A stretch of DNA of 10,439 bases from Gammaproteobacteria bacterium. Its GTDB lineage: Bacteria > Pseudomonadota > Gammaproteobacteria > Steroidobacterales > Steroidobacteraceae. The notes beneath the pieces were generated by a model, which was not told the DNA's origin, made no database searches, and saw nothing but the letters and a program-made list of their open reading frames with translations. The translations under genes and the position numbers were made by a program. The stretch lies in contig PMNQ01000066.1 in assembly GCA_003162555.1 (NCBI GenBank), forward strand, positions 1 to 10,439. The letters run 5' to 3'. How positions within the stretch are numbered: position 1 is the stretch's first letter; every line of letters starts with the position of its first letter. This document shows positions 1-6,318 of this stretch, piece by piece.

Positions 1-391
1 CACCATCCAGTGCTTCGACTGGCGGGTACTGAATCTCGTGCATCGGTTGGCGCCAGGCGTCGCAACCGGCGCACTCACTGACCAGCAGGGCGATGACGAC
101 ACACTCTGCCTCGGCGCGGCAGCGCCTTCCCCGTGGCTGGGCGGTCTCGACGCGCGCCAGTTCGGCGGATCCGTGCCGCGGCTCGCCAAGGCCAGCGGCG
201 CGGGCACCTGGTCACCCGACTACCTTGATCTCAGCGCCGCACAGGTGGCCGAGGCGCATGTACTCGGGTTGCTGGTCGTGCCGTGGACCGTGAATAACCC
301 CGCTGACATGCGACGAATCGTGGCGATGAATGTTGACGGCATGATCAGCGACCGTCCCGATCTGCTGCAGGCGCTGCTGGGCGATCAGTAA
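1..391 (+). CDS. Glycerophosphodiester phosphodiesterase, C-terminal part (5' end outside window)
   Basis: The reading frame is open from base 2 and ends at TAA 389-391, giving 129 residues, so the start and the N-terminal catalytic half lie upstream. The visible part matches the last strands of a GDPD-family TIM barrel. It starts with a QCFDWRVL-type strand, has WSPDYLDLSAAQV in the middle, and ends with the family pair VPWTVNNPADMRRIV and VDGMISDRPDLL. In this family the tryptophan of the PWTVN motif and the DG(I/M)ISDRP motif close the active site. The enzymes cleave glycerophosphodiesters such as glycerophosphocholine to glycerol 3-phosphate and an alcohol. The metal-binding His/Glu residues and any signal peptide are outside the window, so substrate and location cannot be judged. 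The gene converges on the phosphoesterase, with 9 bp between stop codons. Family assignment is firm; specificity is unknown. Confidence 0.88.
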   Translation, partial: TIQCFDWRVLNLVHRLAPGVATGALTDQQGDDDTLCLGAAAPSPWLGGLDARQFGGSVPRLAKASGAGTWSPDYLDLSAAQVAEAHVLGLLVVPWTVNNPADMRRIVAMNVDGMISDRPDLLQALLGDQ

Positions 392-413
392 CCGGGCTGA
401 TCAGTGGCCGGGC
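383..413. repeat. Imperfect 16-bp tandem duplication spanning two convergent stop codons
   Basis: GATCAGTAACCGGGC (383-397) is followed after one base by GATCAGTGGCCGGGC (399-413), 13 of 15 identical. The first copy holds the TAA of the phosphodiesterase gene. The second holds the last codons of the convergent phosphoesterase gene, next to the palindrome CTGATCAG (397-404), which supplies TGA on both strands. It looks like a local duplication. No T-run or strong hairpin suggests termination. Confidence 0.45.
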
Positions 414-1657
414 GGGCGCGCCGCCGCCGCTGGCACTGTGTAGATATCCTTTCCAAAACCCTGCAGATTCGCCTGCGCGGCGAACCCCAGGTGCGGGAGA
501 CCCAACAGATCCTCGATACTGCGCAGCAGCGAGTAGTGATTGTAGGCCACGGTCGTGACTGTGCCCGGACGTATGAAGGGCGAGAGCAGCACCGCGCCGA
601 TCCGTCCACCGCCCGGTCCGACCAGCCCCGGCCCGTTCATCCCGGTGGGTGAGCGGTAGCCGGGACTCGGGTCGTAAGCAGCAATGTTGGGCCCCGGCAG
701 TTCGTTGCAGCAAGCCGCCGCCACACCGTCACCCGCGCCAGCAGCGCTCCCCTGGCTTTCGTAGTTGTCCGCGATGTCGGCCTCGTCAAAGGTGATGATC
801 AACAGGCCGTCGCGCCGGTAAGCGGGCGAGCTTTGGATCTGCGGCACCAGCGTTTTCAGGAACGCGTCGGCGGACACGAGCCCACCGGGCTCGCCATTCA
901 CGCAGCGCGCGCTGCCGCCGCCGTCGTGCCCGTCGTGGCAGAGATTCGGCGTGATGAACACGTAGTTGGGCGTCGATTCCGCCATGCGCAGGTCGCGCGA
1001 GAGTTCAGTCAGGTTCACGACATTGCTGGTGCAGGCAGGCATGTCGATGATGGAATGAAAATACACGAAGGGATCGTGGCGCGTGGCGTACTGGTCGCCG
1101 ATCGTCGCACCCTCGGTGTTGTCCGGCGCGCCGATGCGCGGATGTGCGCACGTGGCGCTCTCGCGCCGCGGATTGTTGCCCATGTCCTCCATGTACGCTT
1201 TCCAGCTCAAGTGAGCGCTTTCGAGCTGGTTCGTGATCGTCTGAACGAGTTTGGGATATACGCAGCCCTTGCCGATTGCCTGGCCGTCGCGAGTCATGCC
1301 GGTGCTGACGAATTCGGAAAACACTTCGCAATCGAAATTGGTGGCCTGGTTGGGCGCCTGGCCGCTGATCAACGCCAGGTAATTGCCCAGGCTCATGTGA
1401 CTGATGCCATAGTAATTCGGAACGCTGGCGCCCTGCTGCTGCAGGGACTTCAAGTAGTGAGCAGCTGAGCCAGGGCCGAAGCTTTGCGCATAGCCCTGAT
1501 TCTCGAGTATGACGATGAACACGTGGCGGATGGGCGGCAGGGCACGGTTCGCGGGCGCCGCCCCACCGGCCGGCGCGGCCAGCACCAGCGTCGCCGACAC
1601 CAGCATCGCCATCATCAGCGTGGCGAGGCCACACACCCGCGCAGCAACGTAGCTCAC
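401..1657 (-). CDS. Secreted phosphoesterase (PF04185 / acid phosphatase-phospholipase C type)
   Basis: This is a probable exported phosphatase or phosphodiesterase of the alkaline-phosphatase superfamily, about 418 aa. The N-terminus has one or two arginines and then a long hydrophobic stretch ending near APAGGAAPA, which looks like a signal peptide. The family landmarks follow in order: VFIVILENQGY (metal-binding Glu52-Asn53), SHMSLGNYLALISG (expected nucleophile region), ITPNLCHDGHDGG, LLIITFDEAD, and near the end YNHYSLLRSIEDLLGL. At least eight cysteines fit an oxidising compartment. Family members include AcpA/SapM-like acid phosphatases and phospholipase C; the sequence does not decide between them. 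I chose GTG at 1657 because it overlaps the upstream HD gene's TGA as GTGA. A TTG at 1666 would add three residues, and neither has a clear ribosome binding site. It is the second gene of a two-gene minus-strand unit and is probably translationally coupled. Confidence 0.85.
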   Translation of the reverse strand: MSYVAARVCGLATLMMAMLVSATLVLAAPAGGAAPANRALPPIRHVFIVILENQGYAQSFGPGSAAHYLKSLQQQGASVPNYYGISHMSLGNYLALISGQAPNQATNFDCEVFSEFVSTGMTRDGQAIGKGCVYPKLVQTITNQLESAHLSWKAYMEDMGNNPRRESATCAHPRIGAPDNTEGATIGDQYATRHDPFVYFHSIIDMPACTSNVVNLTELSRDLRMAESTPNYVFITPNLCHDGHDGGGSARCVNGEPGGLVSADAFLKTLVPQIQSSPAYRRDGLLIITFDEADIADNYESQGSAAGAGDGVAAACCNELPGPNIAAYDPSPGYRSPTGMNGPGLVGPGGGRIGAVLLSPFIRPGTVTTVAYNHYSLLRSIEDLLGLPHLGFAAQANLQGFGKDIYTVPAAAARPPGH

Positions 1658-2238
1658 CAGGCGCAAACGGCCGCCGTATAGCGCGGGTCGTGCGGCGGTC
1701 GGCTGAAGATTTCGCGCACCAGCGGCTCGAACTCAGCCAGCGGCAGGCTGGTGTATTTCGGGTCGAACGAGCACTGATCGTAGTGTTCGCAGAAATGCGC
1801 GCAAGCCTCGTACCAGCGATGCTCGCGCAGGCGCTCGCGCATGTCGCGATTCCCGCCCAGATGGTGCACGTAGTAATAGGTCTGGAACAGCCCGTGCTGC
1901 TCGACGATCCAGTGCACCTGCTCGCTCACGTACGGACGGATGACTGCGGCCGCAACCGCGGCGTGGTTGTAGGGAGCGAGCAGATCGCCCATGTCGTGGA
2001 TCAATGCGGCCAGCACCAGTTCGTCGCTGGCGCCGTCGCGGCGCGCACGCGTGGCGGTCTGCAGGCTGTGCTCCAGGCGCGTTACCGGATACCCCTCGAC
2101 CGAATGGTCCAGGTCGCGCATGGCCTGCAATACCCGCTCGGGCAACTGCAGCGCAAACTCGCGCTCGGACTGGTCGAGCAGCAGGTAATCCTCGCGCGTG
2201 CCGGCCTTCATCTGCGTAAAACTGACGAGCCTGTTCAT
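1654..2238 (-). CDS. HD-domain metalloprotein, possible mixed-valent diiron oxygenase (PhnZ/MIOX-like)
   Basis: A 194-aa single-domain HD-superfamily protein. Visible candidate metal ligands are His57 (LEHSLQ), His81-Asp82 (LIHDMGD), His92 (YNHAAV), His115 (EQHGLF) and Asp154 (HYDQCSFD). This H..HD..H..H..D set is shared by dinuclear HD enzymes, including the oxygenases myo-inositol oxygenase, PhnZ and TmpB, and some phosphohydrolases. The Tyr-x-x-Glu pair that PhnZ carries just before its first His ligand appears here as Val47 and Tyr50, so the PhnZ substrate is unlikely. The protein has no signal peptide or membrane segment and should be cytoplasmic. I chose the ATG at 2238. The frame stays open upstream to 2481, but that part is low-complexity, unlike the family, and runs into the divergent methyltransferase gene. 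Databases usually label such proteins 'phosphohydrolase'. The divergent N-methyl cluster and the TmpB precedent suggest an amine-related substrate, which is inference. Confidence 0.85.
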   Translation of the reverse strand: MNRLVSFTQMKAGTREDYLLLDQSEREFALQLPERVLQAMRDLDHSVEGYPVTRLEHSLQTATRARRDGASDELVLAALIHDMGDLLAPYNHAAVAAAVIRPYVSEQVHWIVEQHGLFQTYYYVHHLGGNRDMRERLREHRWYEACAHFCEHYDQCSFDPKYTSLPLAEFEPLVREIFSRPPHDPRYTAAVCAW

Positions 2239-2276
2239 GCGATAATCCGTCGGCTGGGTTCTTCTGGAGTAGCTGC
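2239..2276. promoter_or_regulatory. Short divergent intergenic region (HD gene / methyltransferase gene)
   Basis: Only 38 bp separate the divergent start codons, so both promoters must overlap each other or reach into the opposite gene. On the plus strand GATAAT (2241-2246) is a five-of-six match to a -10 box and would give a leader of about 25 nt. No good -35 box lies at the expected distance. On the minus strand TACAAT (the complement of 2292-2297, inside the methyltransferase gene) is a five-of-six -10 match for the HD gene, again without a clear -35. I found no obvious operator dyad. The closeness suggests joint control of the two transcripts. The exact promoter positions are weakly supported. 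Confidence 0.35.
2266..2269 (+). promoter_or_regulatory. Ribosome binding site fixing the GTG start of the MttB-family gene
   Basis: GGAG lies 7 nt before the GTG at 2277, an ideal Shine-Dalgarno spacing. It supports this GTG over internal starts such as the ATG of MTSGRYRPL near residue 36. Confidence 0.6.
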
Positions 2277-3839
2277 GTGACCAATGCCCCGATTGTAGCC
2301 CGACGCCCCTCAGGGCGCGACGCCCGCAGAGCCGAGCGCTCCGGGCCGTTGCCCGATCATCTGCGCCCGGTGAAACCGGGCATGACCAGCGGCCGTTACC
2401 GCCCGCTGAGTGACAGCGATGTGCAGCAGATTCACCATACGGCGCTGCGGCTGCTGTCGGAAGTGGGTCTCGCCGATGCAACGCCGTCCGGCATCGAGAT
2501 CATGACCAAAGCCGGCGCCACGTTGAGTTCGCAGGGGCGCCTGCTGTACCCGCAGTCACTGGTGGAAGACACGCTGGCCAAGGCGGCGCGTAATTTCATA
2601 TTGCACGGCCAGGATCGCAAGCACGACCTCGAGCCCTGGGGCAAGCGCGCTTATTTTGGCACCGCTGGCGCAGCGGTGAATGTCGTCGAGGCCGACGGCA
2701 AGTATCGCCAGTCGACGATCCAGGATCTGTACGACATCGGCCGCATCGTCGATCTGATGGATCACATTCATTTCTTCCAGCGCGCAGTCGTGCCGCGCGA
2801 CATTCCAGATCCGTTCGAGATGGATTTCAACACCTGCTACGCCTCGGTCATGAGCACCACCAAGCATGTGGGCAGCAGCTGGGTGCAAACCGAGCAACTC
2901 GAGGCTTCGCTCGAGATGCTGCACATGATCGCTGGTGGCGAGAAGCAGTGGCGCGATCGTCCTTTCGTGAGCCAATCAAACTGCTTCGTTGTGCCGCCGA
3001 TGAAATTCGCGACCGACGCCTGCCGCTGCCTCGAGGTCGCGGTGCAGGGCGGCATGCCGGTGCTGTTATTGTCGGCCGGGCAGGCGGGCGCCACTGCACC
3101 TGCAGCGCTCGCCGGTGCGCTGGCGCAGGAAGTGGCTGAAGTGCTGGCGGGCCTGGTCTACGTGAATGCGATCAAGCCCGGGCACCCAGCCATCTTCGGC
3201 ACCTGGTGTTTCGTGTCGGATCTGCGCACCGGCGCCATGTCGGGCGGCAGTCCGGAGCAGGCGCTGCTGTCGTCTGCGGCGGGCCAGATGTCCAATTTTT
3301 ACGATCTGACAGGCGGCACGGCTTCGGGCATGACCGATTCCAAGATTATCGATGGGCAATCGGGCGCTGAAAAAGCGCTCAACCATGCGTTGGTCGGCAA
3401 CTCGGGCGTGAACATGATTTACGAATCGGCCGGCATGCACGCCAGCCTGCTGGGCTATTCGCTCGAGAGCCTGCTGATCGACAACGACATCATTGGCGCG
3501 GCCCAGCGCACGATCAAGGGCATCGAAGTCAGCGAGGAACGCCTTTCGTTTGAGACCATCAAAGACGTTTGCCTTAACGGCCCGGGTCATTTCCTCGGCA
3601 GCGGCCAGACCTTGCAGCTGATGCAGACTGAATACCTTTATCCCGCAGTCGGCGATCGCCGCAGCCCGAACGAGTGGACCGAGCAGGGTTCGACCAACGT
3701 CACCGAGCGCGCCAGGCGCAAAGTGGCGGAGATTCTCGCCACTCATTATCCGGCCCATGTGCCGGAGGCCATCGACGCGCAGATCCGCAGCCGCTACCCG
3801 GTGCGCCTGCCGCGCGAGGGCATGCGGCCGAAGGCCTGA
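2277..3839 (+). CDS. Trimethylamine methyltransferase (MttB) family protein, non-pyrrolysine type
   Basis: A 520-aa protein of the MttB family (PF06253), close to full length. Characterised members move a methyl group from a quaternary or tertiary amine (trimethylamine, glycine betaine, proline betaine, carnitine, gamma-butyrobetaine) to the Co(I) of a corrinoid protein. A basic, disordered-looking N-terminus (about 1-35) precedes the TIM-barrel-like domain. Recognisable stretches include YFGTAGAAVNVVEADG, STTKHVGSSWVQ, NAIKPGHPAIFGTW, G346-GTASGMTDSK and SGAEKALNHAL. The frame has no in-frame TAG, so it is not a pyrrolysine enzyme and groups with MtgB-like proteins. It starts at GTG with GGAG 7 nt upstream and leads the plus-strand gene run. 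Its TGA overlaps the next ATG as TGATG, implying translational coupling and a shared pathway. No corrinoid protein or corrinoid:folate methyltransferase is in the window. Family assignment is firm; the substrate is not determined. Confidence 0.92.
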   Translation: MTNAPIVARRPSGRDARRAERSGPLPDHLRPVKPGMTSGRYRPLSDSDVQQIHHTALRLLSEVGLADATPSGIEIMTKAGATLSSQGRLLYPQSLVEDTLAKAARNFILHGQDRKHDLEPWGKRAYFGTAGAAVNVVEADGKYRQSTIQDLYDIGRIVDLMDHIHFFQRAVVPRDIPDPFEMDFNTCYASVMSTTKHVGSSWVQTEQLEASLEMLHMIAGGEKQWRDRPFVSQSNCFVVPPMKFATDACRCLEVAVQGGMPVLLLSAGQAGATAPAALAGALAQEVAEVLAGLVYVNAIKPGHPAIFGTWCFVSDLRTGAMSGGSPEQALLSSAAGQMSNFYDLTGGTASGMTDSKIIDGQSGAEKALNHALVGNSGVNMIYESAGMHASLLGYSLESLLIDNDIIGAAQRTIKGIEVSEERLSFETIKDVCLNGPGHFLGSGQTLQLMQTEYLYPAVGDRRSPNEWTEQGSTNVTERARRKVAEILATHYPAHVPEAIDAQIRSRYPVRLPREGMRPKA

Positions 3840-6298
3840 TGTCGATCCCGGATCGCGCCAGCGTCGTGATCATCGGCGGCGGTGTGGCCGGCTGTTCGAT
3901 CGCCTATCACCTCACCAGGATCGGTGTCACCGACGTTGTGCTGCTCGAACGGAGCCGGCTCACCTCGGGCACGACGTGGCACGCCGCCGGACTGGTCGGG
4001 CAGCTGCGCGCAACGCGCAATCTCACCGAACTGGCAAAATACACGGCCGAACTTTACCGCTCGCTGGAAGCCGAGACCGGCCAGGCCACCGGCTTCAGGC
4101 AGAACGGTTCGGTCAGCGTGGCGAAGACGCCGGCGCGTTTCGAGGAACTCAAGCGCGGCGCATCGATGGGCAAGACCTTCGGCCTCGAAATCGATGTACT
4201 CACGGTGGGCGAGATCAAGGAGCGCTGGCCGCTGCTCGCAATCGACGACCTGATCGGTGGCGTGTTCCTCGCCAAGGACGGCCAGACCAATCCGATCGAT
4301 ACGACGCAGGCGCTCGCCAAGGGCGCGAAGCAGCGTGGCGCGCGCATCTTCGAGAACACCGCGGTCACGAAGATTCGCGTCGAGCACGGCCGGGCAATCG
4401 GCGTGGAAACGCGCGACGGGTTTATCGCCGCCGATACGGTTGTACTCTGCGCCGGCATGTGGTCGCACAGCATTGCGCGTGAGTGCGGCGTAGCCGTGCC
4501 CCTGCACGCGGCCGAGCATTTCTACATCGTCACCGAACCAATGATAGGGCTCCCGGGCAACCTGCCGGTGCTGCGCGTTCAGGATGAATGCGCGTACTAC
4601 AAGGAAGACGCCGGCAAGCTTCTGATGGGCTGCTTCGAGCCGGTGGCAAAGCCCTGGGGCATGCAGGGCATTCCGGAAGATTTCAGTTTCGAGACGTTGC
4701 CCGAGGACTACGATCACTTCGAGCCGATCCTGGACGCAGCCGTGCGCCGCGTGCCGGCGCTGGCCGACGCCGGCATTCAATTGTTCTTCAACGGCCCGGA
4801 GAGCTTCACGCCGGACGATCGGTACTACGTCGGGGAAACGCCGGAAGTGCGCGACCTGTTCGTCGCCACCGGATTCAACTCGATCGGCATCCAGTCCAGC
4901 GGCGGCGTGGGCAAGGTGCTGGCGCAATGGATTCTCGACCGGCGCCCGCCGATGGATCTTTGCGATGTCGATATCCGCCGCATCGTGCCTTTCCAGGCCA
5001 ATCGCCGTTACCTGCACGACCGCACCGTCGAGTCGCTCGGTTTGCTGTATGCGATGCACTGGCCGTACTACCAGTACCAGACCGCGCGCGGCGCACGGCG
5101 CACGGCGCTGCACGATCGCCTGCTCGCGGCGGGCGCCTGCATGGGCGAGACCGCCGGCTGGGAGCGGCCCAACTGGTTTGCCGCGCCCGGCACGACGCCG
5201 CAATACGAGTATTCCTACGGACGGCAAAACTGGTTTGATGCCTGCGGCGCCGAGTGCCGCGCGGTGCGCGACGGTGTGGCGCTGTTCGACCAGACCTGTT
5301 TCGCGAAGTTTCTGGTGCAGGGCGCGGATGCCTGCCGCATTCTCAATCACCTTTCCACCGCGAGCGTCGACGTACCTGCCGGGCGCATCGTGTATACGCA
5401 GTGGCTGAACGATCGCGCAGGAATCGAAGCGGACCTGACCATCACGCGGTTGGGCGCGCACGAGTTCATGGTCGTGACCTCCGCGATCTGCCAGACGCGG
5501 GATCTCGCCTGGCTCCGCACTCACATTGCGGCCGAGCCGGGCGCGTCCTGCACCGTCACCGATGTCACCGCCGGCATTGCAATGCTCGGCGTGATGGGGC
5601 CGCGCAGCCGCGAGCTGCTGCAGTCGCTCTCGGGCGCGGACCTGTCGAACGCCGCGCATCCCTTCGGGCAATCGCGCGAAATCGAAATCGGTTACGCCTT
5701 TGTGCGCGCCAGCCGCATCACCTACGTGGGCGAACTCGGCTGGGAACTCTACCTGCCTGCGGAACACTGCCTGGATGTGTACGAGCGGCTGCTGGCTGCA
5801 GGCGAGCCACTCGGCTTGCGCCACGCCGGTTACCACGCCATGGGCGCCTGCCGCGTGGAGAAGGGCTACCGGCACTGGAGCCATGATATTGGCGATGAGG
5901 ACACGCCGCTGGAAGCGGGCCTGGGCTTCACCGTGGCCTGGGACAAGCCTGGCGGGTTTCTGGGGCGCGATGCGCTGCTCGCGCAGCGCGCGCGCGGCAC
6001 TTTGCCCAAGCGCCTGGTGCAGGTGATGCTGCAGGATTCCTCGGAGCAGGCACCTTTGCTGTATCACGAAGAGCCGATCGTGCGTGATGGCATCATTGTG
6101 GGCTCTATCAAGTCAGGTGCCTGGGGACATCGGATCGCACGTTCGATCGGCATGGGCTACGTGTCCTGCGAGGCCAGCGTCACGCGCGAGTGGCTCGAAT
6201 CGGGGCGCTGGGAAATCGAGGTTGCGTGCCAGCGCTATCCTGCCGCCGTACAGTTGCAGCCCTGGTATGACCCGAAGAACGAACGCATAAAGAGCTGA
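3839..6298 (+). CDS. FAD-dependent oxidoreductase-GcvT fusion, sarcosine/dimethylglycine dehydrogenase-like (copy 1)
   Basis: An 819-aa flavoprotein with the full sarcosine/dimethylglycine dehydrogenase architecture. The N-terminal DAO domain (about 8-370) has G13-GGVAG18 and Glu37 for ADP-ribose binding. His48 in SGTTWHAAGL aligns with the histidine that carries covalent FAD in mammalian DMGDH and SARDH. A linker domain (about 370-430) follows, then a folate-binding GcvT domain (about 455-700) and a GcvT C-terminal barrel (about 715-805). The GcvT part keeps Asp532 (GIEADLTIT), the conserved acid of the folate site, and Y629-VGELGWE. The expected reaction is oxidative N-demethylation with formaldehyde captured as methylene-tetrahydrofolate. 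Stretches such as GPESFTPDDRYYVGE and VEKGYRHW resemble sarcosine dehydrogenase most. The ATG at 3839 overlaps the preceding TGA; GAAGG at 3830-3834 is a possible close ribosome site. The frame is open upstream to 3674, but the FAD motif begins only after 3839. The substrate is unproven. Confidence 0.92.
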   Translation: MSIPDRASVVIIGGGVAGCSIAYHLTRIGVTDVVLLERSRLTSGTTWHAAGLVGQLRATRNLTELAKYTAELYRSLEAETGQATGFRQNGSVSVAKTPARFEELKRGASMGKTFGLEIDVLTVGEIKERWPLLAIDDLIGGVFLAKDGQTNPIDTTQALAKGAKQRGARIFENTAVTKIRVEHGRAIGVETRDGFIAADTVVLCAGMWSHSIARECGVAVPLHAAEHFYIVTEPMIGLPGNLPVLRVQDECAYYKEDAGKLLMGCFEPVAKPWGMQGIPEDFSFETLPEDYDHFEPILDAAVRRVPALADAGIQLFFNGPESFTPDDRYYVGETPEVRDLFVATGFNSIGIQSSGGVGKVLAQWILDRRPPMDLCDVDIRRIVPFQANRRYLHDRTVESLGLLYAMHWPYYQYQTARGARRTALHDRLLAAGACMGETAGWERPNWFAAPGTTPQYEYSYGRQNWFDACGAECRAVRDGVALFDQTCFAKFLVQGADACRILNHLSTASVDVPAGRIVYTQWLNDRAGIEADLTITRLGAHEFMVVTSAICQTRDLAWLRTHIAAEPGASCTVTDVTAGIAMLGVMGPRSRELLQSLSGADLSNAAHPFGQSREIEIGYAFVRASRITYVGELGWELYLPAEHCLDVYERLLAAGEPLGLRHAGYHAMGACRVEKGYRHWSHDIGDEDTPLEAGLGFTVAWDKPGGFLGRDALLAQRARGTLPKRLVQVMLQDSSEQAPLLYHEEPIVRDGIIVGSIKSGAWGHRIARSIGMGYVSCEASVTREWLESGRWEIEVACQRYPAAVQLQPWYDPKNERIKS

Positions 6299-6318
6299 CC
6301 GCGGAATCTACCCTAGTA

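Noticed and set aside
833..1468. A 211-codon plus-strand frame inside the phosphoesterase gene
   Set aside because: It is antisense to a gene with clear family motifs and shows no domain of its own.
2239..2481. N-terminal extension of the HD protein up to 2481
   Set aside because: The extra 81 residues are low-complexity, overlap the divergent methyltransferase start and its ribosome site, and lie outside the conserved HD domain; the ATG at 2238 is preferred.
3674..3838. N-terminal extension of the first FAD/GcvT protein
   Set aside because: These 55 residues are an off-frame reading of the end of the methyltransferase gene. The FAD-binding motif needs only a few residues before it, which the ATG at 3839 provides.
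2277..3839. Pyrrolysine-containing MttB
   Set aside because: The frame is full length for the family without any in-frame TAG, so there is no sign of amber read-through.
3794..6067. A 757-codon open frame antisense to the first FAD/GcvT gene
   Set aside because: It lies opposite a clearly conserved gene, has no recognisable domain, and is rich in Arg, Ala and His as expected from reading GC-rich codons backwards.
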